DNA of 64,000 nucleotides from Mesorhizobium helmanticense (GTDB taxonomy: Bacteria; Pseudomonadota; Alphaproteobacteria; Rhizobiales; Rhizobiaceae), in NCBI RefSeq assembly GCF_003034915.1, contig NZ_PZJX01000042.1, positions 1 through 64,000 on the forward strand, written 5' to 3'. The notes beneath the pieces were generated by a model that saw only the letters and a program-made list of their open reading frames with translations, did not search any database and was not told where the DNA came from. Shown here one piece after another: positions 10,573 through 19,667 of the stretch. A program made the translations under genes and the position numbers. Each line of letters begins with the position of its first letter. Within the stretch, counting starts at the first letter, position 1.

Positions 10573-10672
10573 TTTGCGCGAGCTGCCCATTGTACGAAAC
10601 GGAGCCGGATGTTACGCCGCCGCCGATCATCCCTAATGATGATCCACGCAATCCGACCGGACACGCCGCACC

Positions 10673-12199
10673 ATGACGAGCAGACTTTCCAACGACACGG
10701 TTCAGGCATTGCCGGCTTCGGTCGCTGTTCCCTCATATGACCGCGCCCGCATTGCGCCTGGCATCGTCCATCTCGGCGTCGGCGCCTTCCATCGCGCTCA
10801 CCAAGCGGCCTATGTCGATGAGTGTCTGGCGGCGGGCGAGACGGATTGGGGCATTGTCGGCGTCTCGCTGCGCAGCGGCGACACACGCGATGCGCTGGCG
10901 CCGCAGGACGGTCTCTACACGCTGGCGGTCAGGGACAGCGGCGGCGAAAGCTTGAACGTCATAGGTTCGATCCTCTCGCTGCTGGTGGCGCCGGAAAATC
11001 CCGGCGCGGTGCTGGCCGCGCTGACCGACCCGCGCACCCGTATCGTCACGCTGACAATCACCGAAAAGGCTTATCTGCGGGCGGCCGGCGGCGGGCTCGA
11101 CGCGGCTCATCCCGACATCGTCCACGATTTGGCGAACCCGCATATGCCGAAGACGGCGCATGGCTTTCTCGCCGAATCTCTTGCGCGCCGCCGCGCCACC
11201 GGCTGTCAGCCCTTCACGGTTCTTTGCTGCGACAACCTCCCTGCCAATGGCGCGACACTGCACCGGTTGCTGGTCGAATTCGCCGCGCTGCGGGATGCCA
11301 GGCTCGCCCAACAGGGCGATGCCCGGGTCCCTGGGGATGCCAGGCTCACTGGTGATGCCTCGCTCGCCCAGCATATCGCCGACGAGGTGGCGTTTCCGTC
11401 GAGCATGGTCGATCGCATCGTGCCGGCGACCACCGATACCGACCGGACGCGGATATCTGGCCTGCTCGGCGTCGAGGACGCCTGGCCGGTCATGACCGAG
11501 CCGTTCCGCCAATGGGTGATCGAAGACGATTTCCCGGCCGGCAGGCCTTCCTGGGAAAAGTCTGGCGTCACCATGGTCGGCGATGTCGGACCGTTCGAGG
11601 ACATGAAACTCAGGCTGCTCAATGGCTCGCATTCGGCCATCGCCTATCTCGGCTTGTTGAGCGGCCATGCGACGGTCGACCGCGCCTTCGCCGATCCGGC
11701 GATCCGGCAATTTGTCGACCAATTATGGGCCGAGGCCATCCCGACGCTGCCGCAGGACGCCGGGCTCGACACGGCAGACTATATCGCCCAGCTCGCCCGG
11801 CGTTTTTCGAACACCGCGCTTGCCCACCGCACGGCGCAGATCGCCAATGACGGCAGCCAGAAACTCCCGCAACGCATCGTCGCCTCCGCCATCGAGCGCA
11901 GCGAGGCCGGTGCCGTCCCCGAGCGCCTGACCCTGGTCGTCGCCGCCTGGATCGCCGCTTGCGAGGCGCGCGGCAGGACATTGCCGGAAAATCATTTCAC
12001 CGATCCGTTGGATCTGCCGTTGGTGGCGCTTTTTGGCCGCAACCTGCCGACAGAAGAGACGGTGGCGACCGTGTTCGACCTTGCCGGTTTCGCCAAGGAC
12101 CACACCGAGCTCCAGACGCTGATTGGACTGACTGCTGCCCATCTCGAACGTCTGCGGCAGGGCGGGCCGGCAGGCGCCTTCGCTGCCCTGGGCATCTAA
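10673..12199 (+). CDS. uxuB: Mannitol dehydrogenase family protein, fructuronate reductase UxuB
   Basis: Likely NAD-dependent reduction of D-fructuronate to D-mannonate. The polyol dehydrogenase family is clear: IVHLGVGAFHRAHQA near the N-terminus, VTLTITEKAY, the NLPANGATL block, EVAFPSSMVDRIVPAT, and the KLRLLNGSHSAIAYLG motif carrying the catalytic lysine. Length is 508. Mannitol or tagaturonate activity cannot be excluded by sequence, but uxaC diverges from it and the operator is shared. Oddity: residues about 208-232 hold four GDAR-like repeats (11294-11371) where homologues as I remember them have a short LRDPxLAxWI stretch. A terminator follows at once. Confidence 0.9.
   Translation: MTSRLSNDTVQALPASVAVPSYDRARIAPGIVHLGVGAFHRAHQAAYVDECLAAGETDWGIVGVSLRSGDTRDALAPQDGLYTLAVRDSGGESLNVIGSILSLLVAPENPGAVLAALTDPRTRIVTLTITEKAYLRAAGGGLDAAHPDIVHDLANPHMPKTAHGFLAESLARRRATGCQPFTVLCCDNLPANGATLHRLLVEFAALRDARLAQQGDARVPGDARLTGDASLAQHIADEVAFPSSMVDRIVPATTDTDRTRISGLLGVEDAWPVMTEPFRQWVIEDDFPAGRPSWEKSGVTMVGDVGPFEDMKLRLLNGSHSAIAYLGLLSGHATVDRAFADPAIRQFVDQLWAEAIPTLPQDAGLDTADYIAQLARRFSNTALAHRTAQIANDGSQKLPQRIVASAIERSEAGAVPERLTLVVAAWIAACEARGRTLPENHFTDPLDLPLVALFGRNLPTEETVATVFDLAGFAKDHTELQTLIGLTAAHLERLRQGGPAGAFAALGI
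11294..11371 (+). repeat. In-frame minisatellite inside uxuB (GATGCC... units of 18-24 bp)
   Basis: Four imperfect copies start with GATGCC at 11294, 11318, 11336 and 11354, so the spacing is 24, 18 and 18 bases. All are multiples of three and the frame is kept. They encode DARLAQQG, DARVPG, DARLTG and DASLAQ. Confidence 0.8.
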
Positions 12200-12202
12200 T
12201 AA

Positions 12203-12225
12203 AAAAGCGGGGCAAGCCCGCTTTT
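12203..12225. terminator. Bidirectional terminator between uxuB and atpC
   Basis: AAAAGCGGG (12203-12211) pairs with CCCGCTTTT (12217-12225) around a 5-base loop. It has a T-run on both strands and lies between two convergent genes, so it can end both uxuB and the atp operon. Confidence 0.85.
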
Positions 12226-12248
12226 CAATCGCTAATGACCGCGAAACT

Positions 12249-12656
12249 TTACGCCGGCAGGATCGCGCCTTCCAGCGTGGTGAGCTGGCTAAGGAACTGC
12301 TCGGCCTTGCTGCGGGCCTGGTCGTCCTTGGCGTCGGCTGCGTCTTCCTTGGCTTCCTGGATGCGGCGGGCAAGGTCGGCGCGATCGATGTCGCCGACGG
12401 CGACCGCCGATTCGGCGAGCAGCGTGCAGCCGGCCGGAACGATGTCGGCAAAGCCGCCAAACACCACGTAGCGCTCTTCCTTGCCGGCAGCGGTCTTCAC
12501 CGTGACGACGCCCGGCTTGATCGTGGTCATGACCGGCGCGTGGTGCGCCATCACGGTCATCTCGCCTTCGGCGCCCGGAATGACGACGGATTCGACCTGC
12601 TCGGAGACAAGCAGGCGCTCGGGCGAGACCAGTTCGAATTGGAAAGCTTCAGCCAT
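12249..12656 (-). CDS. atpC: F1 ATP synthase epsilon subunit
   Basis: 135 residues. The N-terminal beta-sandwich shows FELVSPERLLVS, VVIPGAEGEMTVMAHHAPV and a glycine-rich PGVV segment; a short helical C-terminal hairpin follows. It is the central-stalk subunit that links gamma to the c-ring and damps ATPase activity. It is last in atpHAGDC and is separated from atpD by an unusual repeat of about 100 bp. Confidence 0.96.
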   Translation of the reverse strand: MAEAFQFELVSPERLLVSEQVESVVIPGAEGEMTVMAHHAPVMTTIKPGVVTVKTAAGKEERYVVFGGFADIVPAGCTLLAESAVAVGDIDRADLARRIQEAKEDAADAKDDQARSKAEQFLSQLTTLEGAILPA

Positions 12657-12664
12657 GTCAATTT

Positions 12665-12762
12665 AGTGAGTAGGGAATAGTGAGTAGGGAGTAGGGAGAA
12701 ACGGACAACTGTCCTGATTACCCAGCTGCTATTCACTACTGACTACTGACTACTCCCTATTG
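12665..12762. repeat. Inverted repeat of AGTAG/GTGAG units between atpD and atpC
   Basis: The left arm (about 12665-12699) consists of AGTGAGTAGGG-like units; the right arm (about 12730-12762) carries ACTACTGACTACTGACTACT and CCCTATT, the approximate reverse complement. Between them lies a unique stretch with AGCTGCT. Transcribed, it would fold into a long, imperfect hairpin between two genes of an essential operon. Confidence 0.75.
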
Positions 12763-12768
12763 CCTTGA

Positions 12769-14349
12769 TTATGCCGCTTCAGCCGCCAGGCGCTGCGCCT
12801 TCTCGACCGCTTCCTCGATGCCGCCGACCATATAGAAAGCGGCTTCCGGCAGGTGATCGTAGTCGCCGTTGCAGAGACCCTTGAAGCCCTTGATGGTGTC
12901 GGCGAGGTCGACCAGCTTGCCCGGCGCGCCGGTGAACACTTCGGCGACGAAGAAGGGCTGCGACAGGAAGCGCTCGATCTTGCGGGCGCGGGCAACCGTC
13001 TGCTTGTCCTCTTCCGACAGCTCGTCCATGCCCAGGATGGCGATGATGTCCTGCAGCGACTTGTAGCGCTGGAGGATCGACTGCACCTGGCGGGCGACCT
13101 GGTAGTGCTCCTCGCCGACGACCATCGGGTCGAGCATGCGCGAGGTCGAGTCCAGCGGATCGACCGCCGGATAGATGCCCTTTTCCGAGATCGCGCGGTT
13201 GAGCACGGTCGTCGCGTCGAGGTGGGCGAACGAAGTCGCCGGCGCCGGGTCGGTGAGATCGTCGGCCGGCACGTAGATCGCCTGCACCGAGGTGATCGAG
13301 CCCTTGGTGGTGGTGGTGATGCGCTCTTGCAGCGCACCCATGTCGGTGGCGAGCGTCGGCTGGTAGCCCACGGCCGAAGGAATACGGCCGAGCAGCGCCG
13401 ACACTTCCGAGCCCGCCTGCGTGAAGCGGAAGATGTTGTCGACGAAGAACAGCACGTCCTGGCCCTGGTCGCGGAAATATTCGGCGACCGTCAGACCGGT
13501 CAGGCCGACGCGCGCGCGCGCGCCCGGCGGCTCGTTCATCTGGCCGTAGACGAGCGCCGCCTTGGAGCCTTCGCCGCCGCCCTTCTTGTTGACGCCGGAC
13601 TCGATGAACTCGTGATAAAGATCGTTGCCTTCGCGGGTGCGCTCGCCGACGCCGGCGAACACCGAGAAGCCGCCATGCGCCTTGGCGACGTTGTTGATCA
13701 GCTCCTGGATCAGCACCGTCTTGCCGACGCCGGCGCCGCCGAACAGGCCGATCTTGCCGCCGCGAGCATAGGGCGCCAGCAGGTCGAGAACCTTGATGCC
13801 GGTAACCAGGATCTGCGCTTCCGTCGACTGTTCGACATAGGTCGGGGCCGGCTGGTGAATCGAGCGCATCTCGATGCCGTTGACCGGGCCTTCCTCGTCG
13901 ACCGGCTCGCCGATGACGTTGATGATGCGGCCGAGCATGCCCGGGCCGACCGGCACGGTGATCGGCGCGCCAGTGTCATAGACTTCCTGGCCGCGGACCA
14001 GGCCTTCGGTCGAGTCCATGGCGATGCAGCGCACGGTGTTTTCGCCAAGGTGCTGGGCAACCTCGAGCACCAGGCGATTGCCGACATTGGAGGTTTCCAG
14101 CGCGTTCAGGATCGCCGGCAGATGCTCGCCGAACTGCACGTCGACGACGGCGCCGATGACCTGGCGAACCTTGCCGGCGAGGCCGGTTTTCTTGATGGAA
14201 ACGCTCGGCGCCTTGGCCGCGGCGGCCTTGGCGGGCGCTGCCGCCTTCTTGGCCGGAGCCGCCTTTGCCGCTGCTGCCGGAGCCTTTGCCGGCGCCGTCT
14301 TCGCGGCGGTCTTTGGAGCCGCCGTCTTCGGGGTCGCTGCTTTCGCCAT
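12769..14349 (-). CDS. atpD: F1 ATP synthase beta subunit
   Basis: The catalytic subunit. Walker A is GGAGVGKTVLIQEL, followed by the GERTREGNDLYHE block, the Walker B region DVLFFVDNIFRF, and the ATP synthase signature PAVDPLDSTSR. At 526 residues it is about 45-50 longer than most beta subunits because of an N-terminal Ala/Lys/Pro-rich tail (residues 1-50), which I know from other rhizobial AtpD proteins. It lies 72 bases downstream of atpG. Confidence 0.98.
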   Translation of the reverse strand: MAKAATPKTAAPKTAAKTAPAKAPAAAAKAAPAKKAAAPAKAAAAKAPSVSIKKTGLAGKVRQVIGAVVDVQFGEHLPAILNALETSNVGNRLVLEVAQHLGENTVRCIAMDSTEGLVRGQEVYDTGAPITVPVGPGMLGRIINVIGEPVDEEGPVNGIEMRSIHQPAPTYVEQSTEAQILVTGIKVLDLLAPYARGGKIGLFGGAGVGKTVLIQELINNVAKAHGGFSVFAGVGERTREGNDLYHEFIESGVNKKGGGEGSKAALVYGQMNEPPGARARVGLTGLTVAEYFRDQGQDVLFFVDNIFRFTQAGSEVSALLGRIPSAVGYQPTLATDMGALQERITTTTKGSITSVQAIYVPADDLTDPAPATSFAHLDATTVLNRAISEKGIYPAVDPLDSTSRMLDPMVVGEEHYQVARQVQSILQRYKSLQDIIAILGMDELSEEDKQTVARARKIERFLSQPFFVAEVFTGAPGKLVDLADTIKGFKGLCNGDYDHLPEAAFYMVGGIEEAVEKAQRLAAEAA

Positions 14350-14421
14350 CGTCTTTACCCTTCTCGTCCTTTGTTTCTCACGCGATCCGCCTGAAGGTTG
14401 TAGACCTCCTGGCGAGCGCGC

Positions 14422-15306
14422 CTAGAGCGCCTCGGCGCCCGAAATGATTTCGATCAATTCCTTGGTGATCTGCGCCTGGCGCTGGCGGTTGTAGGTGATC
14501 GACAGTTTGTTGATCATGTCGCCGGCGTTGCGCGTTGCATTGTCCATGGCGCTCATCTTGGCGCCCATCTCGCCGGCTGCGTTTTCGAGCAGCGCGCGGA
14601 AGACCTGGACCGAGATGTTGCGCGGAATGAGGTCGGAGAGGATTTCGCCCGGCTCCGGCTCATATTCATAGACGGCATTGCCGCCATTCGTCGTCTCGGC
14701 GGCGACCGATGGCACGCCGGCCGGGATGATCTGCTGCGCCGTCGGGATCTGGCTGATCACCGACTTGAACTGCGAATAGAACAGCGTGCAGATGTCGAAG
14801 CCGCCCTCGTTGAAGAGGTTGATCACCTTCTTGGCGATCGCGTCGGCGTTGACGAAGCCCAGCGTCTTGACCTCGCGCAGATCGACGCGGTCGATGATCA
14901 GCGCCGCGTAGTCGCGACGCAATATGTCAAAACCCTTCTTGCCGACGCAGATGATCTTGACCTGCTTGCCGTCGGCCAGAAGCTTGCGGATATGGTCGCG
15001 GGCGAGACGGGCGATCTGCGAATTGAAGCCGCCGCACAGGCCGCGCTCGGCGGTGCACACGACGAGCAGGTGCACGTCATCCTTGCCGGTGCCGGTCATC
15101 AGCGCGGGAGCATCGCCGCCGCCGCCGATCGCCTGGGTGATGTTGGCCAGCACCGCGCCCATGCGCTCCGAATAGGGGCGCGCGGCTTCCGCGGCTTCCT
15201 GCGCGCGGCGCAGCTTCGCCGCGGCGACCATCTGCATCGCCTTGGTGATCTTCTGCGTCGCCTTGACCGAGGCGATACGGTTACGAAGGTCTTTTAACGA
15301 AGCCAT
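14422..15306 (-). CDS. atpG: F1 ATP synthase gamma subunit
   Basis: 294 residues. The N-terminal MASLKDLRNRIASVKATQKITKAMQMVAAAKLRRAQ and the C-terminal NATRNAGDMINKLSITYNRQRQAQITKELIEIISGAEAL helices, which form the rotating coiled coil, are unmistakable (quoted here in part). GERGLCGGFN-like AERGLCGGFN marks the central domain. It is the rotor shaft inside the alpha-beta hexamer and sits between atpA and atpD as usual. Confidence 0.97.
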   Translation of the reverse strand: MASLKDLRNRIASVKATQKITKAMQMVAAAKLRRAQEAAEAARPYSERMGAVLANITQAIGGGGDAPALMTGTGKDDVHLLVVCTAERGLCGGFNSQIARLARDHIRKLLADGKQVKIICVGKKGFDILRRDYAALIIDRVDLREVKTLGFVNADAIAKKVINLFNEGGFDICTLFYSQFKSVISQIPTAQQIIPAGVPSVAAETTNGGNAVYEYEPEPGEILSDLIPRNISVQVFRALLENAAGEMGAKMSAMDNATRNAGDMINKLSITYNRQRQAQITKELIEIISGAEAL

Positions 15307-15332
15307 GCTTCAAACCTGATTCCCGGCTTCGT

Positions 15333-16861
<1,529 letters not shown>

Positions 16862-16862
<1 letters not shown>

Positions 16863-17422
16863 CAGCCGACCTCTTTCAGTGCAAGCTTGAGCGAATTGAG
16901 TTTGGTTTTGAGCGACGTATCGATCTGGCGCGAGCCCATCTTGACCACCAGCCCGCCGAGCAGCGACGGATCGACGGTGACAGTGATCGCCACATCCTTG
17001 CCGGCAACGCTCTTCAACGCCGCCTTGAGTTCGGTCTGCTGGGCCGCCGTCAGCGCATGCGCCGAGGTGACCTCGGCGGCGGCCTCGCCGCGATGTTCGG
17101 CGGCGATCTGGCGGAACGCCTTGATCATGCCCGGCACTGCGAACAGCCGGCGATTCCCAGCCACGACACGCAGGAAATTACCGGTGAGGCCGGTGATCCC
17201 GGCCTTGTCGGCGATTGCCGCGATGGCCTTGGCCTGGTCCTCGCTGGAAAACACCGGGCTCTTGATCAGCCGGGCAAGGTCGGCGCTGCCGTCGAGCATG
17301 GCTTGGAAGCTGTTGAGGTCGGCTTCGACCTTGGCGACCGAATTTGCCTGCTGGGCGAGTTCGAACAGCGAACCCGCATAGCGCTCTGCGACACCTGAGA
17401 TTGGCGATGACGATTGGGCCAC
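16862..17422 (-). CDS. atpH: F1 ATP synthase delta subunit
   Basis: 186 residues. It has the OSCP/delta-type N-terminal helical domain (RYAGSLFELAQQ, LIKSPVFSSEDQAKAI) and the C-terminal signature VDPSLLGGLVVKMGSRQIDTSLKTKL. It anchors F1 to the peripheral stalk. It is the first gene of the operon; the F0 genes are not in the window, as is usual in alphaproteobacteria. Confidence 0.96.
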
Positions 17423-17670
17423 GGACCGTCTTTTCTCTTGTCTGACAGGCCGCAGATTGTTGGCGCGAGCAATAAACTCTGGCTAAATCTTTGACCTTAC
17501 TGCATTTTTCAAAACACGGAGGCGCGGCTTCCGCTATCCCCGGTCGAAAGTCGATTGCCGTCTAGCACAGGCATTTTAAGACCGCAATGCGTCCTTCCGC
17601 ATGGTTTTCAGGCACTATTGTCGCATCCGGTGGCTCGGTTCACCCGAAGCTCCCGGATTAGCCTTTGGAT

Positions 17671-18066
17671 TCAGGGCAAAAAGCCGAAGGCGAAGGCAAG
17701 CGGCAGGGCGGCCAGCACCAATTCCACTGCGATGGAAACCCAGTTGAAAGGCGTGTTGGCGCCGTCCGACATCATCGACAGCAGGCGGCCGAAAGCGGTG
17801 AACAGCCAGGAAAAGCCGAGCGCCATGTAGAGCAGCGGTTGCGCCAAGAGGATGCAGCACAGGCTGACGCCGAGATAGAAGCCCGACATGCGGCCGCGCC
17901 CCTCCGCGATCGCCGCCGCCTTTTCGGGCTTGACCTGCAGCCGCAGAATCCGGAAGGCCAGCCCCGGCGCCAGGAACAGCAGCAGCCCGAGAGCCAAGGT
18001 CACGACGGCGCTCGACCATGCCAGCCACTCGCCCTGGCTCATCGGCCATGGAAACGCAAATTCCAT
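17671..18066 (-). CDS. Conserved membrane protein of unknown function
   Basis: 131 residues starting at the ATG at 18066, chosen because GAGGGG lies 7 bases upstream; the frame is open 14 codons further. Four likely membrane segments are seen (WSSAVVTLALGLLLFLAPGL, YLGVSLCCILLAQPLLYMAL, a weaker FSWLFTAFGRLLSMM, and VELVLAALPLAFAFG). A charged cytoplasmic loop with KPEKAAAIAEGRGRMSGF separates the first two. I do not recognise a characterised family. It stands alone between the atp operon and a repeat element. Confidence 0.75.
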   Translation of the reverse strand: MEFAFPWPMSQGEWLAWSSAVVTLALGLLLFLAPGLAFRILRLQVKPEKAAAIAEGRGRMSGFYLGVSLCCILLAQPLLYMALGFSWLFTAFGRLLSMMSDGANTPFNWVSIAVELVLAALPLAFAFGFLP

Positions 18067-18151
18067 CCTTGTCCCCTCGAAGATGATCGTTTCGAAATTT
18101 TTGGGCATTCTAACGAAGGAAAAGCCCCGCGCCAGATGGTGGCCGGCACTT

Positions 18152-18197
18152 TAGAGCATGATCCAGAAAAGTGGATTCCGGTTTTCGGAAAAGATCA
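18152..18197. repeat. Rhizobial intergenic palindrome (AGAGCATGATCC type)
   Basis: AGAGCATGATCCAGAAAAGTGG, then an ATTCCGGTTTTCGGAAAAGATCAT-like right half, is a short imperfect palindrome known to me as a very common intergenic repeat of Mesorhizobium and related genera. It abuts the 3' end of the racemase gene. Confidence 0.75.
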
Positions 18198-18893
18198 TCA
18201 AGAGAGCGCGAATGCTACCGCTGCCTCGGCATGGATGCGCGTCGTGTCGAACACCGGAATGTCGAAATCCTGCTGGCCGATCAGCATGGTGATCTCGGTG
18301 CATCCCATGATGACGCCGTCGATCTTCTCATCGCGCCGCAGGCGGGCGATTTCGTCGATATAAGCCGCCTTTGATTCGGCGCTGACGATGCCTTGGCAGA
18401 GTTCGTCGTAGATTACTTTGTGCACCATGTCGCGGCCGGCCTGCTCCGGCACCACTGGTTGCAAACCGTATTGGTCGGCGAGCCGTCCCTTGTAGAAATC
18501 CTGTTCCATGGTGAAGCGGGTCGCGAGCAGCGCCGGGCGGTCGACGCCAGCGCTCTTGACGGCGACCGCCGTGGTATCGGCGATATGAATGAGCGGAATT
18601 GACACGGCAGCCTGCACCTCATCGGCGAGCTTGTGCATTGTGTTGGTGCACAGCAGCAGACCTTCAGCCCCGCCGGACTCGAGCTTGCGCGCGGCCTGAA
18701 TCAGAAGCAGGCCGGCGCCGTCCCAGTCGCTGTGGTGCTGCCGCTCCGCGATCTCGGCAAAGTCGAACGACCACAGGAGCAGCTTCGCCGAATGCAGCCC
18801 GCCAAGCCGCTCGCGCACGATCTCGTTGAGCAGGCGATAGTAGATGGCCGTCGATTCCCAGCTCATGCCGCCCAAAAGGCCAAGGGTTTTCAT
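18198..18893 (-). CDS. Aspartate/glutamate racemase family protein
   Basis: 231 residues from the ATG at 18893 (MKTLGLLGGMSWEST). The family is shown by the N-terminal GLLGGMSWESTAIYYRLLN, the first catalytic cysteine region LLLCTNTMHKLAD and the second GVIMGCTEITMLI. Such cofactor-independent enzymes racemise aspartate or related amino acids by a two-cysteine mechanism, and both cysteines are present. The open frame upstream of 18893 overlaps the antitoxin promoter and has no match. Substrate unknown. Confidence 0.9.
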   Translation of the reverse strand: MKTLGLLGGMSWESTAIYYRLLNEIVRERLGGLHSAKLLLWSFDFAEIAERQHHSDWDGAGLLLIQAARKLESGGAEGLLLCTNTMHKLADEVQAAVSIPLIHIADTTAVAVKSAGVDRPALLATRFTMEQDFYKGRLADQYGLQPVVPEQAGRDMVHKVIYDELCQGIVSAESKAAYIDEIARLRRDEKIDGVIMGCTEITMLIGQQDFDIPVFDTTRIHAEAAVAFALS

Positions 18894-18930
18894 GAGGACT
18901 GTTCCTTTTCCCGCATAGTTCCTATATTGT

Positions 18931-18947
18931 GACCACATGAGACCACA
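18931..18947 (+). promoter_or_regulatory. Direct repeat upstream of the antitoxin gene, candidate autoregulatory site
   Basis: GACCACA occurs at 18931-18937 and 18941-18947, a spacing of exactly 10 bp, just before an AAGGAG ribosome site. Phd/YefM antitoxins bind repeated sites in their own promoters, so this is a reasonable operator candidate. Confidence 0.4.
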
Positions 18948-18960
18948 AGGAGTTTCGCCC

Positions 18961-19206
18961 ATGAGGACAATGCAGGTACGAGAGGCAAAAGCGAGCTTGT
19001 CTGCGCTTGTGGAGGCGGCGGCGAATGGCGAGCCTACTACCATCACCAAGCATGGCAAGCCGACTGCCATGGTTGTACCGATTGAACAGGGACGGAAACT
19101 TTATCCGCAAGGCAGCCAAAAAGACTTCGTGGATTTCTTGCTTCAGTATCCAGGCGGTATCGAGCTTGAGCGGAACCAATCGCCGTCGCGAGAGGTCGAA
19201 TTTTGA
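18961..19206 (+). CDS. Type II antitoxin, Phd/YefM family
   Basis: 81 residues from the ATG at 18961, with AAGGAG about 8 bases upstream. The N-terminal part MQVREAKASLSALVEAAANGEPTTITKHGKPTAMVV is a typical Phd/YefM fold (shown in part: VREAKASLSALVEAA, ITKHGKPTAMVVP). The C-terminal tail ending SPSREVEF should wrap the toxin. It overlaps the toxin gene by four bases (TTGA), which couples the two. It neutralises the VapC-type toxin and represses the pair. Confidence 0.88.
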   Translation: MRTMQVREAKASLSALVEAAANGEPTTITKHGKPTAMVVPIEQGRKLYPQGSQKDFVDFLLQYPGGIELERNQSPSREVEF

Positions 19207-19658
19207 GCGACTATCTGCTTGACACGTCTTTTCTCTCCGCCTTTGCACCTGACCGTCCCCTGCTTCCATCGCACGTGCAGAAATGGGTCACCGATCAAAG
19301 AGAGCGTGGCTCCTGGCATATGTCATCGATCGTTGTTTTAGAGCTGGAAAAAGGCATCACGAAACTGAAGCGGTCAGGTGGACATGCGAAGGTGGAACGC
19401 ATCAGTCAATGGTTCGAAAGTTTGCTCGTCGAGTTCGACCAGCGCATTCTCCCGGTCGATGTTGCAATTGGGCGAGAAGCCGGGCGACTGGAAGACAGCG
19501 CTAATGCCAGAGGCGTCAATCCAGGGCTGGCAGATGTCCTGATTGCAGCGACTGCTCGTTTGAATGGCCTGTCTGTCTTAACAGCCAATGTCCGGCATTT
19601 CGCAGTTCTCGACGTGCCATACCTGAATCCGTTCGCCCAGGGGGACCCAGCAGCATAA
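19203..19658 (+). CDS. PIN-domain ribonuclease toxin, VapC family
   Basis: 151 residues with a TTG start at 19203. PIN-domain acidic residues are in place: LLDTSFLSAF near the N-terminus, SSIVVLELEKGI near residue 45, GLADVLIAATA near 108, and LTANVRHF as the common T-x-N-x-x-x-F end motif. VapC toxins cut tRNA or rRNA when the antitoxin is degraded. The pair sits between the racemase gene and priA and looks complete and functional, unlike the second locus at 26777-27078. Confidence 0.9.
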   Translation: MSDYLLDTSFLSAFAPDRPLLPSHVQKWVTDQRERGSWHMSSIVVLELEKGITKLKRSGGHAKVERISQWFESLLVEFDQRILPVDVAIGREAGRLEDSANARGVNPGLADVLIAATARLNGLSVLTANVRHFAVLDVPYLNPFAQGDPAA

Positions 19659-19667
19659 CCCTCGTTC

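Noticed and set aside
11294..11371. CRISPR-like array from regularly spaced repeats in uxuB
   Set aside because: Units are short and directly adjacent, there are no unique spacers, and the array is in frame within a coding region. No cas gene is present.
12665..12762. Short tandem array between atpD and atpC as a CRISPR remnant
   Set aside because: The units are 6-11 bases in inverted orientation with no spacer structure.
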